The notes below the pieces were generated by a model. It was not told the origin of the DNA. It ran no database searches and saw only the letters and a program-made list of their open reading frames with translations. The position numbers and the translations under genes are program-made. This document shows, one piece after another, positions 1-6,920 of a stretch of DNA of 38,250 nucleotides (its first letter is position 1; the number at the start of each line of letters is the position of its first letter). The stretch is from an uncultured Bacteroidales bacterium (GTDB taxonomy: Bacteria > Bacteroidota > Bacteroidia > Bacteroidales > UBA932), in the NCBI GenBank assembly GCA_944323805.1, contig CALUTW010000019.1, positions 1 to 38,250 on the forward strand, in the 5' to 3' direction.

Positions 1-76
1 TGATGTCCGTATTCCAAAATATCTTTTGAAAAAGCTGATTTGATATTTTTGTAAATAACATTAAAACATAATAATT

Positions 77-766
77 ATGAAAGAAGTGCAATTAATAGCA
101 ACTAATTATGCGTCAAGGATGAAGGAGATCCTTGACGAGGCATGGAAGATTTTCAAGGCACAATTTATCTACAGGCGCAATGATATTGACAAGGAAGCTC
201 CATTCCAGCTTCAGTTTGCGAGCATTATTAAAAATGTGGGCGAATTATATTCAATAAAGCCAGGTGAGCAGTTTTTCGTGGGAATGGAAACCAAATGCGA
301 AGATATCAAAGAGGATGGAAAACCGAAGTATGTTGATATAACATGCGGCTTCAGATCAGGAAATGAGCCTGAATTTTCTTGTGCGATAGAACTTAAGTTC
401 AAAACACGCCAACAAAGTGCGCAGGATATCGGTCGTATCAATGTATATCAGGATTTAGAAGCTCTTGAACAAGTATGTCGGAAAGGTGGATATGATATTG
501 GAAAATTCTATATGATTACTGACAGTAGAGTCTATACTGTCATGGGCAAGGGAGAAGTTGCTGATCAGTTTATGATATATGACGGGTATCTGACGGATGG
601 CAATACAATTCATATTCACGATGAACCTGAATGGAAAAACAATAAATATTGTAAAGTAGAATTGAAAAATCAATACAAGTTTGAGTGGGAGCATTCCGAG
701 AGATGTGATGACAAGAAAAACAATTTGAAAGATTGGTATTTCCTCGAACTTGATATAACCAAATGA
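77..766 (+). CDS. Hypothetical protein with PD-(D/E)XK nuclease-like core
   Basis: This 229-residue protein cannot be assigned to a named family. Its middle contains an arrangement typical of PD-(D/E)XK phosphodiesterases: Asp87 in KYVDITCGF, then a beta-strand with Glu105-x-Lys107 (IELKFK), followed by a helix that could carry the conserved Gln-rich segment (QQSAQDIGR, 112-120). There is no signal peptide or membrane segment, so it should be cytosolic. The ATG at 77 follows an A/T-rich leader, normal for Bacteroidota. A structured element starts 13 nt after its stop. A role in DNA cleavage, for example restriction or phage defence, is inferred from the motif only. Confidence 0.55.
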   Translation: MKEVQLIATNYASRMKEILDEAWKIFKAQFIYRRNDIDKEAPFQLQFASIIKNVGELYSIKPGEQFFVGMETKCEDIKEDGKPKYVDITCGFRSGNEPEFSCAIELKFKTRQQSAQDIGRINVYQDLEALEQVCRKGGYDIGKFYMITDSRVYTVMGKGEVADQFMIYDGYLTDGNTIHIHDEPEWKNNKYCKVELKNQYKFEWEHSERCDDKKNNLKDWYFLELDITK

Positions 767-779
767 TTTTTATATGTTC

Positions 780-903
780 TTTTGCAGAGTGTCATAGTCT
801 GTCACTATCGCAGACTACTTTTGCTCCAGATAAATAAAAATCTCTGTTCCTGAATACTGAGGCTGCGGCGATTGGTGCCGTGAGTGCAGTATTCTCGGAC
901 AGA
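780..903 (+). repeat. Composite structured 3' element, copy A
   Basis: Part 1 (780-824) begins TTTTGC and folds into a hairpin with a perfect 7-bp stem, TAGTCTG (795-801) with CAGACTA (811-817), followed by CTTTTGC, like an intrinsic terminator. Part 2 (843-903) is 61 nt with 17-nt near-complementary arms (843-859 and 887-903) around an inner GCGGC/GCCGT stem with loop GATTGGT. A second copy with the same two-part layout lies at 2235-2360. In both, the element begins 13 nt after the stop codon of the upstream gene, although those genes are unrelated. Confidence 0.75.
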
Positions 904-1267
904 ATTGAAAAGATAAAAGGGAATGATAACAACTGCTTTGGCCCCATTCCACTCTCTATCAGGAGCACTTGATAAACTTACTGTTTTATCGGAGCTGATA
1001 GCTTTTATCTTGCCATTTAGCATCAGAAGTTACCGCGATTGGTGCGGAGAGGCGGGGTGTTTCATGGCGGGGAAAGAAGGAGTTATAACGAGTGCCCACT
1101 CCTTAACCATCATTTTCAGGGACGCGGTGTAAAAACTCAGGTGGAATGACTTTCCTGAAGCGGTCAGCAATGGCCGCTTTTTATTTTTGAATTCCAGACT
1201 TGTAGGTGTCGTCATTTGGCACTCTTGACCATTATATTTGACGATAGTATATAAAAATATTATTCAA
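904..1267 (+). other. Long non-coding gap with structured repeat (copy D)
   Basis: No convincing gene is present; short open frames on either strand have no recognisable content. At 1028-1071 lies a sequence starting AGTTACCGCGATTGG that can form a CCGC/GCGG hairpin (1033-1036 with 1044-1047). It is clearly related to 3467-3510, and its GATTGGT loop matches the inner loop of the 61-nt elements at 843 and 2300. A hairpin AAGGAGT/ACTCCTT follows (about 1076-1104), then a terminator-like structure at 1159-1187. Confidence 0.55.
1159..1187 (+). terminator. Intrinsic terminator-like hairpin
   Basis: AGCGGTC (1159-1165) pairs with GGCCGCT (1172-1178) across a 6-nt loop, including one G-U pair, and is followed directly by a T-rich tail. 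It lies in the gap before the DUF7666-type gene and would end any transcript coming from the structured region upstream. Confidence 0.7.
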
Positions 1268-2221
1268 ATGGTAGCATATAAAATCTTTTATAAGGATATG
1301 AGAGATTTGTCTTCATTTACAAACACAGTCTTTGAAGAGGGCGAAACTTATGAATCCGACAGGTGTGTTTATGAGTGTTGGGTGAATGCGTTAGATTGTC
1401 TGTTGTCGACAAATACTCCTACAGAGTATTTGTACCATGAGGTTTATGTAGAAGAAACCAATGTAAGTAAAAAATCAAAAATCGGGAAGATTTATGCGTG
1501 TAAAATTAAGATTGGCAGAGAGATAGGGATAGATCAAATATTATGTATCGCAAATTCTTCAAATAAAGTCTGTGTAAAATTTCAAGATTATAGCATTTCA
1601 TTTCGGAATTTTAAAGAGTCCGTAGCATATATAGAAGGAATAATGAGCATTGCTGCTGTTGCCGGGAAAAATTCAATTGCAATATCGGATGGTTATTGCG
1701 GTAATGCTGTTTCTTTGAGTGAAAATTCTTGTGCAGTTACACTCGATAGTGAGTCTATAGCAGTAGCTCGTCACGATTTTAGTACGGCACTGTGTAAAAA
1801 ATCCTTAAGCATTGCTTTGACCTCTGCTCCATATTGTTGGGCACATACGTGTGAAAATAATGGTATTGCCATATCATCAGGTGAGTATTCTCTATCAACT
1901 GCATCTGGGGATATTAGCATTGCGATTGCAACAGGCATTGGGTCATTTGCTGAAGTGAAAACAGCGGAAAGCATGGCTGTCTGTTTAGGGAATGGTGGTG
2001 TTGCAAAAGGCGTGGTAGGCAGTTGGATTATTTTATCTGAATTTGATGAGGAATGTAATTTCAAAATGATCAAATCATTTAAAGTAGATGGTAATAAAAT
2101 CAAAACTGACAGATGGTATGGCCTATATCGTGGCAGGCTTGTTCTTATGGATAAATCTTATGGTCCGATTGTGTGTATGAATAAAATTGAGTCTCCGGAT
2201 TGGACACCTGAAAAAGTGTAG
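1268..2221 (+). CDS. DUF7666-like phage-type repeat protein
   Basis: The 317-residue product matches what I recall of the DUF7666 family, found mainly in phages and prophages. It has an N-terminal cap (MVAYKIFYKDM, then a Cys-rich YECWVNALDCL segment), a middle run of short Ser/Ala/Ile-rich repeats (SIAI, AISSGEYS, ISIAIATG) that should stack as a beta-helix-like fold, and a C-terminal motif AKGVVGSWIILSEFDEE followed by KVDGNKIKTD. Its biochemical role is unknown. An in-frame TTG at 1238 would add 10 residues, but the ATG at 1268 matches the family start. The gene is flanked by structured elements on both sides. Confidence 0.65.
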   Translation: MVAYKIFYKDMRDLSSFTNTVFEEGETYESDRCVYECWVNALDCLLSTNTPTEYLYHEVYVEETNVSKKSKIGKIYACKIKIGREIGIDQILCIANSSNKVCVKFQDYSISFRNFKESVAYIEGIMSIAAVAGKNSIAISDGYCGNAVSLSENSCAVTLDSESIAVARHDFSTALCKKSLSIALTSAPYCWAHTCENNGIAISSGEYSLSTASGDISIAIATGIGSFAEVKTAESMAVCLGNGGVAKGVVGSWIILSEFDEECNFKMIKSFKVDGNKIKTDRWYGLYRGRLVLMDKSYGPIVCMNKIESPDWTPEKV

Positions 2222-2234
2222 ATTGTTTATTATA

Positions 2235-2360
2235 TTTTGCGGAGTGACGTAGTATGGGCATTGTCGGGGACTACTTTTGCAGTAAAGAATTTAAAATTTT
2301 CTGTCCCTGAATACGGTGGCTGCGGCGATTGGTGCCGCGAGGTTAGTATTCTTGGTCAGA
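2235..2360 (+). repeat. Composite structured 3' element, copy B
   Basis: This is the second copy of the two-part element seen at 780-903. Part 1 (2235-2280) begins TTTTGC 13 nt after the upstream stop and keeps a short hairpin with different bases (GTAGT 2249-2253 with ACTAC 2270-2274), followed by TTTTGC. Part 2 (2300-2360) is again 61 nt and about 85 percent identical to copy A by eye, with the inner hairpin GCGGCGATTGGTGCCGC perfectly paired. The next gene starts 20 nt downstream, so the element could also act in that gene's 5' leader. Confidence 0.75.
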
Positions 2361-2379
2361 TTTGAATAAAGAGTGAATT

Positions 2380-3306
2380 ATGGTAAGGGATATTGGGGCA
2401 ATAAAGGACAGGATAGCCGGGTGTCTTTGGGGACAGGCGATAGGAGATGCTCTTGGGCTTGGAACAGAGTTCATGAGCAGGGATGAAGTGTTGCATAATT
2501 ATCCTGAGGGTCTTTCGAATTATAGTCAAATTGGAGAAGGATTCGGAAGATGGACTGACGATACTGATATGATGCTTTGTATAGCAAGGGCTATCATTGC
2601 AGACAAGGATGTAAAGCCGAAAGCTGTTGCCCATAACTTCAAGGAATGGTATAAGAGTTCTCCTGTCGACATAGGAGTAACTACAGCAAAAATATTAAGT
2701 CTGTATGAGTATGAGGATTCTCCATTTGAAGTGGCTCGGATGATGTGGGAAAGGTCTGGAAAAAACAATGCAGGAAACGGTGGTGTAATGAGGACTTCAG
2801 TAGTAGGTCTCTGGAATGAGAATGTTGCAGCAAATGCTGAAAAGATATGCAGGCTGACCCATGCAGATCCAAGATGTGTAGGTTCATGTGTTATAATATC
2901 AGAACTTATAGATTCTTTAGTTTGGCAAGATAAAGAACTGTCCTTTGAAGAACTTTTGCAAATTGGAGAGCAATATGATGGCAGGATAAAACCGTATCTT
3001 GAAACAGCCAGGAATGGAAAACTGGAGGATTTTGAACTTGATGATGAGCAGACAATGGGGTACACACTTAAAACTATAGGGAGTGCTGTCTGGTGCCTGT
3101 ATCATGTGGAAAATTTCGTGGAAGGACTTTTGAAAGTGGTAAATGCTGGAGGGGATGCAGACACCAATGCAGCAGTAGCCTGTGCAGTATTGGGAGCCAA
3201 ATATGGAAAGAAAGGCATCCCTGAGTATTATGTACAGAATCTGAAGAGAAAAGATGAATATGAGGAGATGATAGGGCAACTGACAAATATTCTTCTGGTA
3301 AGATAA
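2380..3306 (+). CDS. ADP-ribosylglycohydrolase (DraG family)
   Basis: This 308-residue protein belongs to the ADP-ribosylglycohydrolase family, which removes ADP-ribose from proteins, nucleic acids or small molecules using two Mg2+ ions. Seen motifs: the N-terminal helix DRIAGCLWGQAIGDALG (10-26), the first metal site TDDTDMM (59-65), GNGGVMR (132-138), and the second metal site GGDADT (257-262, D259, D261, T262). The length is normal and all metal ligands appear present. It is predicted to be cytosolic. Its position among cargo genes on a probable island suggests reversal of toxin-made ADP-ribosylation or an immunity role, but the substrate cannot be read from sequence. Confidence 0.88.
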   Translation: MVRDIGAIKDRIAGCLWGQAIGDALGLGTEFMSRDEVLHNYPEGLSNYSQIGEGFGRWTDDTDMMLCIARAIIADKDVKPKAVAHNFKEWYKSSPVDIGVTTAKILSLYEYEDSPFEVARMMWERSGKNNAGNGGVMRTSVVGLWNENVAANAEKICRLTHADPRCVGSCVIISELIDSLVWQDKELSFEELLQIGEQYDGRIKPYLETARNGKLEDFELDDEQTMGYTLKTIGSAVWCLYHVENFVEGLLKVVNAGGDADTNAAVACAVLGAKYGKKGIPEYYVQNLKRKDEYEEMIGQLTNILLVR

Positions 3307-3594
3307 TGAATTGATTAATGATGACAATCCGCGGGGTTTTATCCCTCTGCCATGACTTTCAGGATTTAGATGTCATGGTAAAGAACATCGGCTATGTTCC
3401 TGTCGTAGATCCGCAGTGGGATCGCGGACGGATTGCATTTAAAGATTCCTGCCTTTTTGCATCGGCAGTTACCGCATTGAGTGCGGAGAGGCGAGGTGCT
3501 TCAGGGCAGATTTTATTCTTGCGTTTTATTTTCAGAGTGTCGCATTGTGGCATTGCCGACAGTTATTTTTGTCTTATAAAATAAGACCGAAAAT
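3307..3594 (+). ncRNA. Multi-hairpin intergenic region, possible structured RNA
   Basis: This gap folds locally as a chain of hairpins. They are CCATGAC/GTCATGG (3350-3356, 3372-3378), GAACAT/ATGTTC (3383-3388, 3394-3399), TCCGC/GCGGA (3410-3414, 3424-3428), CCGC/GCGG (3472-3475, 3483-3486), TGTCG/CGACA (3538-3542, 3557-3561) and GTCTTAT/ATAAGAC (3571-3577, 3581-3587). The part from 3467 resembles 1028-1071, and 3531-3570 resembles part 1 of the composite repeats. An 88-codon open frame spans it but shares no recognisable domain and is probably not coding. It could be a small RNA or the leader of the next gene. Confidence 0.45.
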
Positions 3595-4368
3595 ATGAAT
3601 GTTAATTGTTATCCAATTCCTTCAGGATTTTCATCCTTGGACAGAATTACAGGCGGTCTACGACCCTCTGAATTGATCATAATGACAGGCAGACCCGCTG
3701 CGGGAAAATCTGTTTTGGCATTGAATATTGCATATAATGTTGCGGAAGACAATGATATTCCTGTTGCGTTCTTTTCAATGGAAATGCCTGCTATTTCTAT
3801 AGCAAAACAACTTCTTCAGATGGCTATAGGCAGATATGATAAAGCCGAACATATAGAATGGATGCAGTTGCAATCTGCATTGAAACATTTGGCGCATGCC
3901 CCGCTGTATGTAGATGATACACGAGGACTACAGGTTCCTGATTTCCGTTTTAAAGCGGAACGATTAGTTGAACAAAAGAAAGTCCGCCTTCTGATAATTG
4001 ATGATTTACAATTATTCTCATATCGTGAGTTACCCGGCGTAGATCATAAAGAAAAATTAGACAATTTATTACTGACATTGAAAGACATAGCCGTAAGTAC
4101 AGGTGTGCCAATAATAGTCTGTTCGCAAATCTCTCGGTTTGATAATAGAAGAATAGGGAATAATTGCCCTGATTTTAGTGATCTGAGTGATTTTGATTAT
4201 TTTAGGAAGAATGCAGATTCATTGCTCCTAATCCATCGATATCCATATTTTGAAAACAGTAATACAACTAAACTGATTATTGGAAAATTGCGAGATAAAC
4301 AACTTGCAGAGACTTTTGCTATAAATCTGATGTTCCATGACGATATATTGTGGTTCTCTGAATTATAA
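3595..4368 (+). CDS. DnaB-like RecA-fold ATPase, C-terminal domain only
   Basis: The 257-residue protein corresponds to the C-terminal ATPase domain of the replicative helicase DnaB and lacks the N-terminal primase-binding domain. Visible motifs are Walker A GRPAAGKS (32-39), a catalytic Glu63 in FSMEM, Walker B LLIIDD (132-137), the SQISR segment (177-181) and an NADSLLLIHR strand near 206-215 that matches the DnaB sensor region. A basic KLRDK near the end may supply the arginine finger. Such stand-alone domains occur on phages and islands. It may load at replication forks or act as an interfering subunit; this is inference. The start follows a perfect 7-bp hairpin by 7 nt. Confidence 0.75.
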   Translation: MNVNCYPIPSGFSSLDRITGGLRPSELIIMTGRPAAGKSVLALNIAYNVAEDNDIPVAFFSMEMPAISIAKQLLQMAIGRYDKAEHIEWMQLQSALKHLAHAPLYVDDTRGLQVPDFRFKAERLVEQKKVRLLIIDDLQLFSYRELPGVDHKEKLDNLLLTLKDIAVSTGVPIIVCSQISRFDNRRIGNNCPDFSDLSDFDYFRKNADSLLLIHRYPYFENSNTTKLIIGKLRDKQLAETFAINLMFHDDILWFSEL

Positions 4369-4420
4369 TGACACAGTTAGATAGAAATGCGGACAAATTG
4401 CGGACATGAAATACAAAATA

Positions 4421-4460
4421 AAATCTCCAAATGATTTACAATCAATCATTTGGAGATTTT
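4421..4460. terminator. Bidirectional terminator, island gene / tRNA-Leu
   Basis: A perfect 16-bp inverted repeat (4421-4436 with 4444-4459) with a 7-nt loop is followed by T-runs on both strands. It sits 52 nt after the stop of the plus-strand DnaB-like gene and 7 nt beyond the 3' end of the minus-strand tRNA-Leu, so it can terminate both transcripts. Confidence 0.85.
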
Positions 4461-4466
4461 TCTAAG

Positions 4467-4550
4467 TACCCGGAGCCGGGGTCGAACCGGCACATCCTTT
4501 CGGACATTGGTGTTTGAGACCAACGCGTCTACCGATTCCGCCATCCGGGC
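4467..4550 (-). tRNA. tRNA-Leu (CAA)
   Basis: On the minus strand, 84 nt fold as a class II tRNA: acceptor GCCCGGA paired with TCCGGGT (last pair G-U), D-arm GGCGGAATCGGTAGACGC, anticodon loop CTCAAAC giving anticodon CAA, an extended variable arm, and a TTCGACC T-loop. The anticodon reads UUG and the long variable arm fits leucine. CCA is not encoded. The 3' end faces the probable genomic island, consistent with use as an attachment site. Confidence 0.95.
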
Positions 4551-4609
4551 TTGTGTTGGCAGTTGTCTGATGACCTTCAGCTACGGTAAACAAAAAACAA
4601 ACTGGTGTG

Positions 4610-4639
4610 CAAAGGTATTGTAAATTGTCTTAAAATGCA
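4610..4639 (-). promoter_or_regulatory. Predicted promoter of tRNA-Leu
   Basis: On the minus strand the Bacteroides-type -7 box TACCTTTG lies at 4617-4610, with a TTG about 20 nt further upstream as a -33 element. Transcription would start near 4603 and give a leader of about 50 nt before the mature tRNA 5' end at 4550. The remaining bases to 4755 show no gene; a 64-codon frame there has no protein-like features. Confidence 0.6.
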
Positions 4640-4755
4640 AGTTGTGACCGATAATGTTTCAATCTTTCAGGCGTTTCGTGTGTTTCAAGTGATTCGTGTT
4701 GTTTCGTCCGGTTTTGATTCCTGTCCTGATTCCCGATATAACGGGATTCCTGATA

Positions 4756-4811
4756 TAAAAAAGATGGGGGTAACCCTAAGGGAGGAAGCCCTCTCTTGAG
4801 TTACCCTCATC
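4756..4811 (-). terminator. Strong terminator of the lipoprotein operon
   Basis: GATGGGGGTAAC (4763-4774) pairs with GTTACCCTCATC (4800-4811), and an inner stem AAGGGAGG (4778-4785) pairs with CCTCTCTT (4790-4797), each with one G-U pair. On the minus strand the hairpin is followed by six T residues. It lies about 45 nt after the stop of the minus-strand lipoprotein gene. Confidence 0.85.
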
Positions 4812-4855
4812 CAAACTCAAATTTATGTCTAATATTTTAACCTGTACAGGTCCGA

Positions 4856-6910
4856 TCAGTTGTTGCGCAGCAGAAGTCCGGTCGCGGAAGATGCAGAAGC
4901 CGACACTGGCGCAGAAGTTGACGCAAGGCGCATCTTTTCCTTGACCAGGTGGCTTTGTGCTGCTTCAGGCATCGATATACCGGTACTGCATTTCATGGCG
5001 CTGCGGTTCAGCGGAGTCATGGTCTCAGGATTGAATTCATCGGCTGGAGATACTCCATTCTGGTCGAGAGAGAATTTTTTCCTGAATACTGCGCCAGAGT
5101 TGCCATCAGCATCCAATGCCACGCCGAGCATGGTCATCTCCACATCATAGTCGGCAAGGAATACCTGTGACGGCGTAGTATATCCATTACTGATCAGGTC
5201 TTCGATAATCAGATTGTCTGAATATCTGCTCTCATCGGTAATGTCGCCGAGATAGACTGTGTAATAGTACTTTGCGACGTCTCCGTTGAGGCTCGCTTCA
5301 ATCGGTACTACTGCGTTTCCGGCCCAGTCTGCGAATTGAGGCCATGTGGCAGCGATGTCATCCCCGTCGAAATACTTGCTGTAGCCGAGGGATATTGTCA
5401 CATCCGACAGCACAGGGTCTTTCAGACGGAATACTTCGCTGTAGACAATATCAGTGGCGTAATCCCCGTCTTCGTAAACACCGAATGCATATACCTTGTA
5501 GTCCCGGCCTGATTCGAGGCTTGAATATCTGTAGGATTCGCTTCCCCGGCTTCCTTCCTGCCGCATGAAGTCCCCTCTGCTTATTACATAGCCGTAGCTT
5601 ATGTACAGCTCGACCATTTCATCGATTTCGGCCTTGATTTCCGCTGCAGTCATGTCTGCCGGGCAGATGTTCCAGTAGTAAAGGGCATTGTCCGGATGGC
5701 CGGATATATTGACCGTTACTCCTGAACTCGAGATTTCATCAAGGGAGATATCGAATGTCATGCCCGTAGGATCCCCTGCTTCAAGGGTCTTGAATGTGAC
5801 GGATGTAACGGCTGTAGTGAAATTGGCTGCAGAGTAGCCCGCCGCCATTACTATATATTCCGTGCTTTCTTCGAGCCCTTCGATAGGGAATTCCACAGCT
5901 CCGCTGTTGATGCCGTCTTCCAGTTCAAACTCTGACTTGAGCTTCCTTTCTGTCTCTTCTGCGGAGAGCCCTTTCCATGCCTCGGCTTTGTCCAGTACGA
6001 TTACATACTGGTCATCGTTTGTGACGGTAGACTTAAGATAGGCCGAGTTTACATTGATGTCGCTGATTTGCAGCGTTATGATATTGTCTGAAGGGTCCAC
6101 TTCGCCTGTGGTAAATTCTTCGGAACTGATTTCCGAGTTGATCAGGCCCTCAGGATTGACTGAGCAGGCGAGGGCGACATAATCGGTTTCTGCGTCGAGG
6201 GACACATCAAATGTCTGTTCCCCTTTCCATGCAATTGATGCAATCGCCTCTTCTGCGGTCAATCCGTCCATCTGACCATAGGATATCTGGGTGCTGATCA
6301 TCTCTTCCATGTAAGCTTCCATGCTCTGGGATGTCATGAGAGCTTCTTTTGAGACGATTGTGAATACATATTGCTGGTCAGTCAGAGTCGGGATAACCCT
6401 GGCAGATACCGACGGTCCGTCTATCTGGCAGGTAATCTCAAATTCCATCCCTGTCATCTCGACGGCCAGTGTCCTGAACGGCTCAAAATAAAGCCCGGTC
6501 AGCGGTACCCCTTCTTCGTTCAGCCCGAAGACATAGAGCACATAGTCTGTATCCGGCTCCATGCCGCTGAATCTGAGTTCTCTGGTCCCTTTTTTCAGTG
6601 TGCCGGACTCTGTCAGGAAGCTGCTGAGTGTATGACCATAGTATTCCGCATAGAAATTGAACATTTCAAGGGTGTAGTCGATAAGGTCAAAGGTCTCCGC
6701 CTGCTGTTTTGTCGCAGTGAGTGCCACATAGCCCATATCGTCATCTGCAGGTACAATCTTCGCGACAAGCTTTGTCTCTGTCACGCTCTCTGCGGACAGG
6801 ACAAACATCGGATTAAGCCCTGGCTCGGCCTCCTCGACAGTCTTGCATGCGCCCAGGGATAATATTCCCAGGCACATGCATATTATTGCTGTTAGATGTG
6901 AATTCTTCAT
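4856..6910 (-). CDS. Surface lipoprotein with tandem Ig/FN3-like repeats
   Basis: The start at 6910 is chosen because it opens directly with a lipoprotein signal peptide (MKNSHLTAIICMCLGILS, lipobox LGAC). An upstream in-frame ATG would overlap the preceding gene. The mature part consists of about four or five repeats of 110-130 residues. Each begins with a strand like FVLSAESVTETKLVAKI or FDISLDEISSSGVTVNI and ends with a T-x-Y-V-x-A segment followed by F-x-T, as in fibronectin-like domains. No enzymatic motif is seen. It is probably displayed at the outer membrane and may bind host or glycan ligands. It follows the upstream lipoprotein gene by 10 nt and is likely co-transcribed. The C-terminal Ser/Ala-rich tail is unusual. 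Confidence 0.7.
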   Translation of the reverse strand: MKNSHLTAIICMCLGILSLGACKTVEEAEPGLNPMFVLSAESVTETKLVAKIVPADDDMGYVALTATKQQAETFDLIDYTLEMFNFYAEYYGHTLSSFLTESGTLKKGTRELRFSGMEPDTDYVLYVFGLNEEGVPLTGLYFEPFRTLAVEMTGMEFEITCQIDGPSVSARVIPTLTDQQYVFTIVSKEALMTSQSMEAYMEEMISTQISYGQMDGLTAEEAIASIAWKGEQTFDVSLDAETDYVALACSVNPEGLINSEISSEEFTTGEVDPSDNIITLQISDINVNSAYLKSTVTNDDQYVIVLDKAEAWKGLSAEETERKLKSEFELEDGINSGAVEFPIEGLEESTEYIVMAAGYSAANFTTAVTSVTFKTLEAGDPTGMTFDISLDEISSSGVTVNISGHPDNALYYWNICPADMTAAEIKAEIDEMVELYISYGYVISRGDFMRQEGSRGSESYRYSSLESGRDYKVYAFGVYEDGDYATDIVYSEVFRLKDPVLSDVTISLGYSKYFDGDDIAATWPQFADWAGNAVVPIEASLNGDVAKYYYTVYLGDITDESRYSDNLIIEDLISNGYTTPSQVFLADYDVEMTMLGVALDADGNSGAVFRKKFSLDQNGVSPADEFNPETMTPLNRSAMKCSTGISMPEAAQSHLVKEKMRLASTSAPVSASASSATGLLLRNN

Positions 6911-6920
6911 ACCCTGATAA

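Larger units (their letters stand above)
1..4460. mobile_element. Putative genomic island end next to tRNA-Leu
   Basis: This stretch is AT-rich compared with the rest of the window and holds four functionally unrelated genes of types common on prophages and islands. It has long structured gaps and ends next to the 3' end of a tRNA-Leu gene, a classic integration target for tyrosine recombinases. No integrase is visible, so the boundary is inferred from composition, gene content and tRNA adjacency. The left end lies outside the window. A direct repeat of GCGGACA separated by AATT (about 4388-4406) sits just inside the tRNA-proximal edge. Confidence 0.45.

Noticed and set aside
923..1132. Small ORF of 69 codons in the structured gap
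   Set aside because: It runs through the repeat and hairpin sequences, shows no domain or signal, and overlaps opposite-strand frames of equal quality.
1238..1267. TTG start for the DUF7666-like gene
   Set aside because: The ATG at 1268 matches the family N-terminus and needs no rare start codon.
780..2360. Integron attC sites
   Set aside because: The gene-plus-hairpin layout suggested cassettes, but the elements lack the paired RYYYAAC and GTTRRRY boxes at their ends, and no integron integrase is visible.
3318..3584. ORF of 88 codons before the DnaB-like gene
   Set aside because: It spans the chain of hairpins, and its translation shares only repeat-derived residues with another gap. It is more likely non-coding.
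4605..4799. ORF of 64 codons after the tRNA
   Set aside because: It overlaps the predicted tRNA promoter and the terminator of the lipoprotein operon and shows no protein-like features.
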